Positions 12,389-25,750 are shown, counted from the first letter of the stretch. The stretch: 64,000 bases of DNA from Embiotoca jacksoni (GCA_022577435.1 JAKOON010000006.1:5534001-5598000); one strand, 5' to 3'. Notes: generated from the sequence alone by a model not told the origin. Program-made: numbers and translations.

Positions 12389-13518
12389 TGAGGGTGGATC
12401 GAAAAGTTCTAAGACTGTTCCTGTTGCGTGGAAACAGTAAGTAGCACCATGACGTGCAGGGAGAAGGAGGAAGCTTTAAACTATGTGAGTAATTATTCCA
12501 AGTTTCGTCACTTAATCGAAATAAGCAACTGAGTTACAAATGTTTTTGACTACCAGTCAAAATCTGTTTCAAACTAGGTGAATCGTCAAATGAGACCCTT
12601 GAAATGCTTCAGAACACCTACAGCAATGATGCAGTGAGCCCGGAGAGGTGACAGTCACGTTTCAAGAGCGTCAGAATGTCAGTGGACAAGACTGAAAAAG
12701 GCGCACCAGGTCAGTAGCACAACTAGGTGGGTTTTCTTTGACATTTACGAGGTTATGCAGCGTGAATTTGTCCCACAAGGTCAGACTGTCAACACCAACT
12801 TCAACTCTGATGTTCTGAGGAGTCTGAGGGAAAATATTCCGTGCAAACAACCTGAACTGTGGTGCAACGGTAGCCTGGCTGTGCTGATTTTCACTAACAG
12901 CTTCATTTTTCTTCACTGTGGATACAGTCTGTAAACTCGGCTCGTATAAGCGTTTGCACAGCCGCCGTGACGGGTGGACCAATCAGCAAACAGTCTCTGC
13001 AATTAACTGCGCTTCTCCCGCCCCTCCTTCACTGTGATTGGACAGCTTGTGACAGTGACAAGCGCACATTTTTCAACCCTCGTTGACCGTCAAAAATCGC
13101 CGGTGGTAGAGTGACGGACAGTTTAGGCGAATGATGATAGGTTAAAATTAACCAGAGGTCTTGGCCCAGTAGGATGGAACGACTGCAAACGATTCCCTAT
13201 GGAGGGTTGACCAGACCCATATTGAGGCAGTGAAATTGGATCTTTTTCACACCAGGCTAGCGCGATGGCATTTGGGTTCTCCAACATAACAATGCGCCCA
13301 TTGACAGCGCGTTGAAAAAGCTTACACTTCTCACACTCACCAACACAATTCCCCGCTCACAACCACTCAGACCAGTGGCCGCAAAAATGTGTGTAACTCA
13401 GGTGCTGTTGTTGATAAAGCGACACAATTTAGAATTCCTACACATAAAGGTTAAAGCTTCCCCCCACTCAATGTACAGTGTGACAGGAGCAGCCTTGGAA
13501 TATTTCGAACCACCCTCA
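12389..13518 (+). mobile_element. mariner-like DNA transposon, rearranged and inactive
   Basis: The ends form terminal inverted repeats: TGAGGGTGGATCGAAAAGTTC on the left and, in reverse complement, TGAGGGTGGTTCGAAATATTC on the right. Both ends are flanked by TA, the target-site duplication of the Tc1/mariner superfamily. Inside, plus-strand pieces of a mariner transposase are in order. About 12575-12640 gives KLGESSNETLEMLQ followed by NDAVS, the N-terminal helix-turn-helix region. About 12727-12900 gives VFFDI, REFVPQGQTVN and KQPELW. About 13283-13310 gives QHNNAP, where the family has HDNAP. The region holding the first catalytic Asp is deleted, the second Asp site reads Asn, and several hundred bases between 12900 and 13270 fit poorly. 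It is a fossil copy. Confidence 0.8.
12575..13310 (+). pseudogene. mariner transposase remnant
   Basis: The coding remnant inside the mariner element. Three homologous islands are separated by deletions or inserted sequence and lie in different frames. The island at 12727-12900 is the best preserved and stays open for about 60 codons. The catalytic triad cannot be complete: the first Asp block is missing, the second is changed to Asn (AAC for GAC), and the C-terminal SPDLAPxDFFLF-type block is absent. The plus-strand frame beginning at 13312, which ends in the right inverted repeat, is not part of a normal transposase. Confidence 0.7.
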
Positions 13519-13520
13519 TA

Positions 13521-14212
13521 AGACGTTCTGTCAAACACAATTCTGTCGCAACTACAGCTTGGCGATATGCCCCTAAAAGAATATCATAAAAAATGTGGGT
13601 ATATCTGCAATAATGATATACTTCATGATATGAAAAATATTTTATGGAATCTGTTATAATTATATATGTTAGTGTAACCCACTCAAATCAAACCAAGGTC
13701 CCTGTGGGTTTACTCAGTCTTTTCCCCATTTGCTGTTGCCATTTTAGAATAACTTAAAGGGAAACCTGAGTAACAAAAAACTGACTAACAAACTGAATGT
13801 ATTACAAACTGTGTGAGCCAAAAGGGAGTTGTGCAGGTTATTTTGACAACAGGTTAATAAAATGAGTTAATATGTTAATTGATTATTGTAAATGCCGGCT
13901 GTTTGTTTTAAGTTCTCTTAAGTGTGAGACTTTTCTCATCCCTCTACTCCTCCTCCTCCTCCAAAAGAACCCTGGATAAGTTATTGTGCATAACTCCTGA
14001 CATAGTGTGCTAAGCAAGGGCTACACAAGCATAGACATAACAATGTATCCACAAATATTCTGTGAAATTGAACATATTACAGTGTACGTGGTACATCTGA
14101 TCTTTTGTATCCCAACCACTTCCACACTGCTGAAGCCACACCCCTTTTTGGAACTATCTCCTCCACCACGGAGCCACTTTTAGCCTTGATTATTGTTATG
14201 CATAACTTGTGC
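13521..14212. other. gene-free stretch
   Basis: AT-rich sequence with runs of GATAT/ATATC (13560-13660) and no gene or classifiable repeat. Confidence 0.55.
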
Positions 14213-14283
14213 TGGTTATTTATTTATTTATTTTTTTTTTTTTATACACTTTATTAATCCCCGAGGGGAAATTTCTTCACTAC
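14213..14283 (-). mobile_element. retrotransposon 3' tail, antisense
   Basis: In reverse complement this reads TTTCCCCTCGGGGATTAATA, then AAGTGTATAAA and a long A-rich/(AAAT)n tail. This is the end type of a LINE or SINE family common in fish. A second antisense copy is at 28981-29040 with an (ACCT)n tail instead, showing that the same 3' end has been joined to different tandem tails. Confidence 0.6.
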
Positions 14284-17200
14284 AGCAGTATATACACTAT
14301 AGCATCACCCCGCATAACAATATGGCATTACGCCAGGTCAGAATATTGCCATTAACACAATATGAATTTGTTTAACAAAAAAAAAAATTGCACTGATATC
14401 ATTGTGAACGATACAATATGGCACACCCCTAATAGCAATTTCATTATCAATTTGTGCAGTGCATGTGAACATGAACTGTCATCAATAGAATAAACTCCAG
14501 CTAATACAGGAAACTTTCAATATCTAATTTATTCAGTTTTATTGTAAAACGTTTATTGTAAATAGTCTGTAAATGCAGGTTGGCACTCTATATAATACAT
14601 TGCACTGCTGCCTTTTGCAGATTCTTTGGATTTTTTTTTTTTCAATTGGTTTGAAAAGAAAAATGTCATTAACTTTGTGTTTTCATTCAGAGCTGTGTAT
14701 GTTTCATATATCAAAACATAATGAAGCTCTACTGTGCGTAGGACACCTTCAAGGTTAATGATTTTCTAACAAAACACTGATAAAATGTGTAAAACATGAT
14801 ACATTTAAAAACAAAAATTATGTTTAGTTATCCATCATGACTATTAAATAACTTCAACTGGCTTGCATAAACTAATATTGTTTGAGTGATAAACTTTTCC
14901 AGACCTCGTGTGCACCCAGTACCCAATACATAATATTGATTATGTCAAAGAGTCGTCATTTGAATGTTGGAAATAATGAAATCAACGTTACAACGTATTG
15001 ATTATTTGTTTGAGTTTTTGTTAAGCTGTAGCCCTAATGATCAATTGATGGTGAGAAATAGAGTCAGAAGAGAGGGAAATACAAAATTTGATTAATTACA
15101 AAAATATATATTGCATGGTGAAGCTTCAAGGCTCTTCCTGAAGTCTATGAACTGAGTTTGTGAAATAAAAAAATGCCCACACCAGGATCAAGGGCATTTA
15201 TGTAATCTGACATGTGACAAGTGGATAGCCAAAGGACACCGATCTGTAAAAGGAACAGACAGGAAGTTATAATGATCATTATACGGGAGAGAAGGTAGGG
15301 CTGCACAGCAATAAAGAAGGACAGATGTGAAGGATCAAAATCCCCTGCATGTCAGAAGCTTTGTGGGACAATAATGAATGAATATGGTAAAAACCTTTAT
15401 TAACTTCAGCTCTGTCCTCCTTTGTTTGAACCCAGCCAGCAGATCTTTTAGAAATCTTATTCTGTACCCATCCTGTTTTCACTTATATCTATCTTAATGC
15501 TCCTCCTTTCTTGTTTTTTTCATAACATTTCTGCATGTGCGCTGATTACGAAAACAAAATCAACACTTTATGAGTATTTCACTGACATTGGACCTCTTGC
15601 TAAAAGCAGTCACACAGTACAGCCATTTCCCTGCTTTGAAGTCCCATCTATAAAATTGTGTAATTCCCCATTGGTTTCCTCCAACTGAGCTCCACTTAAA
15701 AATTCCATCTAACTCCTTCTAATCAGGGCAAATCCTAAAACAAAGATTGAACAAGAAAACCCATTTAGCTCAACAACACCATTTGCAACTAGGCTAATTT
15801 TGGCTTGTCTAAATAATTTAACTCATGACCATTCGTATGTGTCATGTTTATAGAGACCTATAGAATCAAGAAGTTGATTTTAGTGTGTTTTTTCTCATTT
15901 CCCTCAAACGCTGAATAATTAAAGAACTACATTGACTACGTCACATGTATGCCATTTTATCGAGCACCAAAATAACTATGAATCCTGTACATGACTACCA
16001 AGTGCACGTGTGCTAGTTTAAAAGATATACATTCGTTTTATTGAAAAACATCACACATAGAACATATTTTTATATGTTCAGTTATTCTGACATTTTTATA
16101 AAAGTTGAGATATATATACAACCATGTCCACAAAACTTAGAAAGCGAGAAAGCACAATAAAAATGTTACGTTCTCAATTCTCAATGTCATTCCACGTTAA
16201 TGTTAGATGGGCAGACTTCTTATGATCTCTTTTTCAGTTTAAAATACTCAAAAATCAAAATCTCACAACAAATGTTTGGAGTACTGTGTGTATGTCAGTA
16301 CAATGCATTTTCTAAATGCCTTCGTATTCTCCTTCAGTATGGCAGAAAACATAAAGAGGGGATAAACCCCAGATGGATGTTTCATAAATTTCAGTCGGTC
16401 AGCCTGGCTGGCTACCTTTTCCTGGCCAACTTGAAGACCCCATGGGTATTTAACTAAACAGGCCAGGAACCTAAAAGTCTCAGACCAACATAAGCTAAAT
16501 TATCCATGTGTTTTGTAATGACTACTCCAGTCCAAATAGCTTATGTGTACTTCATCAGCGCTAACATTTAGTCAACTAACAGCTGTTTTATTTTGAAAGG
16601 CTGTATAGTTACGTGCCCTGTTGCAGTGGTCTTTGGGGACGGTACACACTTAGACAGGGATGCCCAAAGGCACACTTTTATAAACACTGAGCTATGATTA
16701 GGAGCTAGCAGGAATAAATTCACAGGATTTTTCATCAAACACAAGCATTTGGTTGGATACAAACTGCTTGGATTATGCTGCCCAAGCATTAGCATAGCAG
16801 AAATGAGATGGCTTTATAATGGTTATTAAAAAGAATTTGAGTGGCTGTGGGATGTATCGCTAAACCTTATTATGTCTGAGATTTCAAAGTGAGTGAGGAA
16901 GAGTTGTTTGTAGAGTATGTGCAATGCAATTCGACTGCCTATTGCATACTATTGCAATACTGTAAAATGCTTGGGGCTGAAAACTGCCTCCGTGACTTTA
17001 CCTTTAAATTGTATTGTTTATATTCATCAAGTCATAAAAGTCAGATTATCTTATTTGCTTTTAGAAATCTCCAGTTCACTTTGTAACACGGCTGTAGTTG
17101 CAGGTGAACGGTGTGTCTGTAGTTCAAACACTAAAAGAGGAAAATATCAGCTTCTGGATTCTGACATGTGACAAGTGAATTCATTCATTGCATGTTAATA

Positions 17201-18214
17201 AAATGGAAACCAAGTTTGCGATACCTATTTCAGTTTCCAATGTACATATTTAAATCAGCAGTGCATTTTTTTGTTTGAATATCCGTTTCATGTATGGTAG
17301 TTATCTCTTCAGTGACCTTATTGCCTGTCTCCACATGTTTGCAGGTGCAATGAAATTGATGAACACCTCATCTTATGTGTGATATGTTGAAATGCCAGAA
17401 AGGTATGGGCTTCTACATGCTGTCATAAAGGGACAAATATCAACTGGTTAACATCTCTTATGGATTCAGTGCCGTCTTATTTCAGTGCAAGCAGTTATGA
17501 GGTGGTGATTTTGTTTGAATAATTTTGCAGTATGTTTTAAAATACACCAAAAATGTTATTGTGTTACAGATTCTCGAGGTCCTGTTCAAACTTTATTGAC
17601 AACTCCACTGGGTTGCTTTCTGGTAACATTCACACTGGTAATCTAGTCCAAACAAGATCATACACAGTAAAAAAAAAAAAAAAAGTATATAGAAGACCAC
17701 ACTGGTTGTCATACTGTACAATATCACTGTCAGAAAGCTTTATACCACTATTTTATAAAGCCTGATTTTAGCTAAGCCTGAGCTGAGCCATTTGTCAGTC
17801 AAGCAAATGCATTAACATGATGGGCATCCTTCTAAAAATCAGAGACAAAATAAACTAGAGACCCACATTTTTGTAATCTAAGATCTCTTTGACTGTAAAA
17901 GCTGTAGATAATGAAGAAAAAAGGTAATTTTCAGATTTATTATAACATATTTAAGAAAGAGGCTTAATATTTATATCTCAAACAAATAAGTCTGTATCTC
18001 TATTGATCTTAATTCATAGTCTCTATCATCAGCAAGGATTTTCAAAAGTTTTGGTGCCTTGTTGTTGTGAGACACTAACTGAACTTCCAACAAAGTCAGC
18101 CCCTGACTTCCAGTCTCACAAGCAGAAGATGCTCAGAAACAATTTGGCATGATTGTCTAGATTCAGTGTTATCAATAACAGGACTTTGAAGATGTAGTGA
18201 AGCATTTCTGTCCA
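14284..18214. other. gene-free stretch
   Basis: No gene, RNA or classifiable repeat recognised. Poly-A/T runs lie near 14379-14388, 14631-14642 and 17669-17683. The open frames here are short, without motifs, and shared between strands. Confidence 0.55.
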
Positions 18215-19430
18215 CACATCTGCTGTTTTGACACAGTGCCAACCAGCTTTTTCAACATTTTCTGTAGCCTGGAAATTGATGTGCTGAAAACTGTCTGTGG
18301 GTCCCTCATCAAGCAATTTTCTAAAATCACTCCAATAGAACGGCAGTCCACATCCTTCAGTGTTAAATTCGAAGAGATTATCTTTTTTGGGGGGAGAAAT
18401 GATTGAAAAAAGCTTTTTTCATTTCATTTTAAATATAAATGGTCTTTTGGACAGATTTCAGTCCAGTTTCAGACAACATCACAGCAATAGGACTGCACTA
18501 AAAAAGGTGCTGGATGTCATTTGCCTGAATACTGACTACTGAAAACATCAGTTTCACTACTGCGTAATCTTAGGGCAGCTGTGAACCATAAAATATCTCT
18601 TGACTAAGTGGAATAGTAGAGGGGATTATCTGATACAGTCCTCAGTTGACTCAGATAATATCTTAAAGGGGCAGGAGTTATGTTGTTCCCACTGGTAATC
18701 ATGAAACTCAGCAGATTACCCTGACACAAGGAGTCCCACAGGGTTTGATTGGTGGGACAGTTATTTAACCTGTACATGCTTCATGGAGGTCAAATCAGGC
18801 GTGACAATAACATTCCTTATCACAGCTGTGCAGACGACATTCCTATTTACTTAGCTCGTTCACCAATCATTTTATCAATGCTTCCAGCTTTTAAATAGCT
18901 ATAGCATTTGAAGAAAGACTGACTGTTCTTGGTGTCTTCATTGATTCAGATCTGAGCTTCAGCCACCACATCGTGGCAGCAACTACGTCAGCATTTTATT
19001 TTCTCAAACAAAGAGCAAGACTTAAAGGTTTCCTAATAAGATTTACAAAAACTCATATGGTATCACCAGCCAGATGGACTATTGTAACAGTATCTCACTT
19101 TAAAACAAACATTAGACAATTTAAGATTATTCAGAATGCTGCTGCCAGACTTCTAACTGGAACCAGAAGAACCAGCACATTATTCCTGTTTTTAAATGTT
19201 TTTGCACTAGCTTTTAGCTACTCAGAATCCATTTTTACACTTTTTCTTTTTGTTTATAAATGTGTACATAATCTCATGCAAATCTGAGTCAATTGATGCC
19301 ATGAGTCAGATTAAGCTGCACACAGATGGAACAAACTTCCAGATTCCCATATGAGCATCTGTCCTCTCATGTAAACAAACTCAGGCATCTTTGTCATTTT
19401 GATGCTGCCAAAAACGGATTGCAGGGGAAA
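18215..19430 (+). pseudogene. L2/CR1-type LINE reverse transcriptase, decayed
   Basis: A long 3' portion of a LINE open reading frame whose product would copy element RNA into DNA. Landmarks in order: VPTSFFNIFCSLEIDVL (about 18236), the region before the polymerase; FQSSFRQHHSNRTALKKVLD (about 18456), the FQSGFRxxHSTETAL block; GVPQGL (about 18731); CADDIPIYLA (about 18828), the YADD catalytic box with its Tyr position changed; GVFIDSDLSFSHHI-like residues (about 18935); IQNAAARLLTGTRR (about 19130); and RWNKLPDS (about 19326), the WNxLP block near the C-terminus. These lie in several frames with stops, so the copy is dead. The 5' part is missing, as is usual for truncated LINE insertions. 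Confidence 0.85.
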
Positions 19431-19450
19431 AGAGAAGTAATTAATATTTA

Positions 19451-19505
19451 GATTTACATTTAATAATTTGGCAGACACTTTTGTCCAAAGCGACATACAA
19501 ATGAG
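19451..19505 (-). mobile_element. SINE-type 3' tail, antisense copy
   Basis: Reverse complement reads TGTATGTCGCTTTGGACAAA, then AGTGTCTGCCAAAT and a TAAATGTAAAT tail. This is a conserved 3' module of fish short retroelements. The same module is at 61681-61733 in plus orientation, ending in a different degenerate tail. It sits about 20 bases beyond the LINE fossil, in the opposite orientation. Confidence 0.75.
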
Positions 19506-20232
19506 GTGAAATAGACTGTCAGATTGCAAGCTTTTCTCTCAGTGTAGCATAAAATAATGTCTGTTTCTACCACGTCTTCCATCTTCTGAAACCACATTTA
19601 TCACAGTTTTTGAAAATCAACAATCAAACTATTACCCTTGTAGACTACTACTTACGTAGAAGCCCCGTGAAAAGCCACAGCAGAGTTTTACATTACTCTG
19701 TGCTAAAGCTACTGTTGTGAACAATATTAGGAAATAATTGTTTTTGGAAATGATGCTGTAAGCTAAAAACTGGAAATCAAGTGAAGCAGGTCACATGCAC
19801 AAAGACAGTGTTGCAAAAACAAAACTGCATTGTAAAGTGGCGCAAATCTTTCTCACAAGATGACTACATTAAACCAACTTTCTCTGTACTCATTTACTCC
19901 TTTGCGATCAACACTTTGGTTAACTGAATGTGATTGAGTCAAATGGTTTTACTGTTCATATAAAGATTTTGTAAATAGCAAATTAACTGCTTTTTAAAGT
20001 GGAGTCCCAGTGGGGACTTGTGCTGCAGAGAGATCTTTGAGTGGCTGGTTATCTCCCTGTGTCTCTTAGCTTGAACTAAAGAACCCGGTCATCAGTAAAT
20101 TTACATTTAAGCCAGACTAAAGTGATGTAACGGATATTCTCTGTAATACTTCCTGGAAAGAAGGAAGAAATCCCACAATCTGTACTTTATGCATCCACGA
20201 TCTTGCATTTGATCATGCATTTATCTCTGTCC
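19506..20232. other. gene-free stretch
   Basis: Nothing recognisable. AT-rich unique-looking sequence without motifs. Confidence 0.55.
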
Positions 20233-20312
20233 CCACTTATTCTGTGCAGGGTCATGGAAAGGTGGAGGCTTACATAGGCAAAGAAAAGGGTTGCCAATTA
20301 GCTTCTCAATAT
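20233..20312 (+). mobile_element. fragment of a dispersed fish repeat, copy 2
   Basis: Contains CCACTTATTCTGTGCAGGGT and then GGAAAGGTGGAGGCTTACAT, a degraded version of the upstream half of the repeat whose downstream half appears at 10662-10745. The assignment is from memory of the family's arrangement, and both copies are small. Confidence 0.45.
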
Positions 20313-21200
20313 AAACAGTGCTGGTCGGTGTCCACATTTAGCCTACATTGCTTTGTACTGTATTATTGTGCAAAGGAGAGATGGCATCACATTAAGAGAT
20401 ACCAGCCATTGCCAATTACCCAGTTGTAAGAATCACAATTTTCAAGTTCATATATTGGCTTTGACCTTTTAATCTTGAGAGACCATTAAAGTCTGACTGT
20501 ATAAATGCCAAATGTCATTTTTTTTGTGCTTTACTGTTCAACATATCCTATGAACTTTCTAACCGAAATGTAGGCTTCGATGTTCATCATTTCTTTATCT
20601 TCTAAGATAACACTGAACAGTTAACAATGACTGAAATGATGAGTTATTGAGTATTGCGTGCAAGAGGTATTGACCTTGTCTGCCCCCATGTCATAGTATG
20701 AAGTTGCTTGTTAGCAATTATTATTGGTTATTTAGAAACTGAATTCTGTTAATTTTTACTGCTTTTATATTGTGTTATTGATATGATTTGTAACCTCTTA
20801 AAAAATATTGAGTTTCTTGGCTTCTCCCTTAACCCACAGCAACTATCAAAGTGCAAGTGAAGCTCTTTTTCAAAAATAACGGAATCAAAGCCAAATTTTT
20901 ATAGCTTTTTGATACCACTCTTCCCCTGTTCACTAAATTTTTTATCTGTTTTTTCCTATTGTCTTCTTAAATTACACACTACAAACAGCTCTCTCACCAA
21001 CACTTCAGACACAAGGATAGTGTATCCGCTCCAGAGAGAGTTGAGCTCGCAGTAGTGTGAGTTTCACAGTCATATCTCTCTTTCTGTCTTACTTGCTCTA
21101 CCTCTGTACGTCCCTCCTTTCCATATCTGTCCATCTACATATTTGTCAGTCTATCTATGGATCTATTTATTAGCTATCAATCTATAAATCTATCATCAAT
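20313..21200. other. gene-free stretch
   Basis: Nothing recognisable apart from a poly-T run near 20518-20525. Confidence 0.55.
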
Positions 21201-21351
<151 letters not shown>

Positions 21352-24300
21352 GCCACGTCCCTTCTGCACTCATGTGCACAGTCCCTTGTTACCATAACAA
21401 CCAATGAATCCTGTGCCCTTCAAAACAATTAGCATTCAACACTGTCGCTCCTGCCAACACTAACCACATCCACCCATCACAGGAGCTCTGGAATAAAATG
21501 CAGCCTAAAGAGAGTATACTAAGGTCCCGTGTGTGTTGCATCTGCAGTCCCGTTGCATGCACTGCACACTGACAATACATCTCCCAACCATAGGTTCAAT
21601 AAAAAAAACCTTTGGCTCCTGCCCAGTAAAATCCACCATAATAAATGTATTTCTGTGTTTTAGTTTGATCCTGGATGGATCACTGCCCAGAATTTATTTT
21701 TTCTCTGAGCCTGTGAATACAAAAGTACAATGCTCAAAATGATAGTTTCTAACCGCTTTAATCCAGCCAGTTTTTTGACAAGCAAAGCCTAATCGCCCCT
21801 ATTAAAATATCCTGCTCTTAATTGAGATGCACGAGACAGACTGGAGCCCAAGGGACCTGGAGGCTTATCATCGATTCAGTCACTTTTTGGCTCAAACTAT
21901 AAACACTTTCAGACTGTATTAGCAGAGGTTTATCAGCTTTCCTGGCCTAATAGTAAAACATTAATTTGAGAGATACTTTAACTCAATTAATTGAACCGCT
22001 TTGCCGAACAGCTGCCTTTTAAGGGTTAGCAAGGACTTCTCTCTCTTTCTCTGTGACTTAATACAAAACTTATTAGCTTATTATTAGCTTGTCACCCACA
22101 GTAAAGCAAAATGTTTTATGATTTGCAAATACACAAAATTATTATAAAACTAAAACCAAATCAGGCATCCAAGCTAAGTCATCTCAACAAATGGAACTTT
22201 GTTCAGAAATGACCATTTTTAGATGTCTATACAGATTTGCCGATCTTTTTCGACATCTACAAATGAAAACCACAGGTTTTATGAACCATTTGCTGATAAA
22301 AATGTTCTTGAAATAGTATGATATATATACTAAACCAATCACAGGGAACATACAACCCCTGTGTTTGGTCTCCTAAATCTGATCCAAAGTTAACATTTTG
22401 ACTATTAACTACAACGTTTTGGTTGTTTGATGTTGCAGCTAATTAGTTCATACTTTCCAAACAGTGCACATTAAGTAGTGTACATCTTCTGAGTTGGTTC
22501 ATGTTGTTTAATTAAGCATAAAGTATGCTGATGTGATATTTATATGTAATTAGGTTACCATGTCATTTCATCCTGCATTGTTCCACCTGTTTTTGATGTC
22601 ATAGATTGGATCAATAGAGAAATAAATTCGATCAAACAGTATTTTTACCTGCTCATCATTGTTTTACATAATTTAAGATGGCCCAAATCTTGCTTTTTCA
22701 CATTGTCACTCCAGTAACCAATTTTACAAGTAGTTTAGGACTATTTTCTTTCCTCTTTCTTACTGATTTAATTTCTAGTCAGCAGTTAGAACAGCAGATA
22801 AATTGTGTTTGGAGCAATACAAATGTATTTCACATTAAGCAATGGAATGCAGTGTGATAATATTAGAGTTACATCTCTAAGTGGACTTATTGAACAATAC
22901 TTATGTAAATTGTATCCTTGATGCCAATTTTGTGGCATCATTTCTATCACTTTTTGTTTTGGCTCAGTCACCTTTTCATTCCTTTTTAATGCCTATAAAG
23001 CTCTCATTGGCTCTGTTGATTTTCCAATTAATGAAACAGATTTCACTAAACACAACAATGACCTATACATTTATAAACCAAAAATGACAAATTCTTGAGC
23101 CAGGTTATGTGAAGACAAAGTTAGAGATCCGTTCCTAATACAGGAATGCAACTACTTGCCTACTTATGCCCACCAAAGTTTTCAAGTCAGCTAAGTAATC
23201 AATAATGTATAAAATTCCTTGTTACATACTGCTTTAATTGTATGATAATTTCAACAGGATTCCCAAAAGGGATTGGTTAAGTATAGCCTATAGTGCACCC
23301 ATATTCATCACTGTAGCCCTGGGGAACATGAGGCAAAAGTTAGCAGAAGACGTTTTTGGTTATGAAATGAATTGTATAAAGTAGTGACAAGCCCTATTTT
23401 TTTTAGGTATATGCACAACACACATCTGAATGTTTGTAATAATTTATTCCTAATAATTTATTCACATAACTTTTTACGGAGGATTTTTTTTTTTTTTGTT
23501 CCAAATATCCTTTTCTTTTAACCTAACTTAAGCCACCACAATTACACTGCCACTTTTACTTGTTATATTTTCTGGCTTCAGAAAAAGAAGCAGCTTTACT
23601 TTTAAGTGCTAAAATAATCTCTATTAGTAATATGTATTCTTCATATTGTGTACTTCTTCAGAGACAAGGACACATATTACAAGTTCCATAACTTCACTGC
23701 TCAAATTATGTTTTGCCCTTTGAGTACAAAACTGTCACAGATGACACGTTGTGGCACTTTATTGGCATTTTTATACTGTATAAATAAAGAAAAATATACC
23801 AAAGGTTTTTCTTTTTTTCCTTTTTCATCTTCTCAAGGACCATATCATGTAGAAATGAGTATTAGCTGCAAGGGTCTGACTGGCAACACCCGCAAAGGTC
23901 ATCTCAGCTTTTCAGCCAGTGTGAGGCAGATGGGAAGGGAAAGCATCATCGGCAGATACCCATTTAAAAGACTAAATGCTGTGACAGAACATGCTCTCAC
24001 AGGAAACAAGGGAATGCCACAAACCATCTATCTGCTTTCAAGATCTGTTCAGCTGCGCTGCACACATTGTTTTCAATTGAGTTAGCAGTTCAGAATAGAT
24101 TCAATCAATTAATGTGACATTGTTGCAGGCTGGCAGTCAAATGGAAACATTAAATCATTGTTCCAAGTACTCTGGCACCAATACACCCCCGCAGAGAGCG
24201 ACCGTTTGCTTGCTGGGAGTGATGCAGATTAATGCCCCAAAACATTCTAATTGCCTAATGAACCTTTCTCAAACAGCAGAACTGTTTTCAGCTATAGAAC

Positions 24301-25726
24301 CATTGGAGATGCGCCCCAAAGTCAAATTCAAAGAAAAAAAAAATTGTCATTTGACTCCTAAGGACTAACTGCCAGATTTTTCATACACATTCTTTAAACA
24401 AATGAGCGTACTGTGATTGATTCTTGAAAAGGGGAGAATTTGTGCACTGCGTATGACATCTTATTGTACCATGAATATCACGAGCCCAAATGAACAGATT
24501 ATCTCGACTATAATGGGTGTACTTTTGTGCAACTTAAAATGATTTGAGCTTTGAGATGTTCCTCTTTTTTTGCCATGTATCACACAGTAACAGCATTGGG
24601 ATCAAGTATTGTGCTTCTCATTTTTTTTGATATTGTTTTTTTGAAGCATACTTTCCCCCATAGGCAGAGCCGAGGCCGAACTTATGGGGCTTGAGTTCTG
24701 ATTTTCTGCGTAAAAACCTGAAGTGTGTCATTTTTCATGCTTAACTACAATCTAGAAGTTGAAGAAGAATATGATTTTAACCAATGGATATTCACTATTC
24801 TTTCATTAGGAACACATTCTTTGTTATAATAGATCAAAAGTTATGATTTCACATATCTGCATTTCTCACATGAGCAAATCAAGCAATGTCTGGAGACAGT
24901 CTCCTACCACCTTCTTGTTGACCTGACCTTACCACCACTTGGTGGCTTGTAACCATGACAACCTTGACCGACCAATGTTTGGGTTGGTTTAATTTCCCAA
25001 ACCCACTCTGTGTCTTCAAGGTCACCATATACCAGCATACTAATTAACACTTCAGTATATCAATCCTCTAAAACATGAACAGAACTGAATTGTTTAGGTA
25101 TACCAAAACCTGCCTATTGAGTTAACGTATGAAAAAATGATTATGATAGTTGTTTAATTATGGAGCACTGATATAAATTCACCAATAAATGACCCACGGA
25201 TTTCAGGGCAAAACCACAGACATCCAGTGACCTTGTGATGTCACACAAAGAAAGTGGGATTTTGAGTTATTGCTGCTATGTCGGGGGCAACTCCTCATAT
25301 ATTTTGAAAGAGGACAAGGTTTATCGGCTTATGGCAGGCGATGCTTTGATAAATGACTGAAAATTTACACATAAAGTATATGTAAAAAAAAAAATGCCTT
25401 AGTCATCCAAGTCTGTTCCACTTTCTACTCCACAAAGAGCAGAGAGTCTATAGTTTTCATCATTAAGCAGAAACTATGGCTGAACTTTAGTCACATATAT
25501 AATTGAAGTCTTACTTCAATCAAGTCACTTTTTTCGTGTGTCAACTGATCATAGTTAGAATTTGCAGGGCTGTGTGACTGAGGGAAAAAAAAAATTAATT
25601 TGGTCTCGTTAAAGTAGCAAAGTTTGTGTGGACCAATCTGAAACTTAGTGCCAATACCACTGTAATTGTTCATACCAAATTTATACAAAAAATGATGAAT
25701 CAAAGAAACTGCACATAGTTTGCTAA
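21352..25726. other. gene-free, TE-poor stretch
   Basis: No gene or classifiable transposon over more than 4 kb. Two subregions, 21760-22050 and 23830-24330, have more balanced composition and few homopolymers, and could be conserved non-coding elements (see findings). The 145-codon plus-strand frame at 23648-24085 has no start context, splice signals or recognised motif and is not called. Confidence 0.5.
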
Positions 25727-25750
25727 CTCTCTCTCTCTCTCTCTCTCTCA

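Noticed and set aside
23648..24085. 145-codon plus-strand frame
   Set aside because: No homology recognised, no exon signals; it runs from AT-rich sequence into a possible non-coding conserved block.
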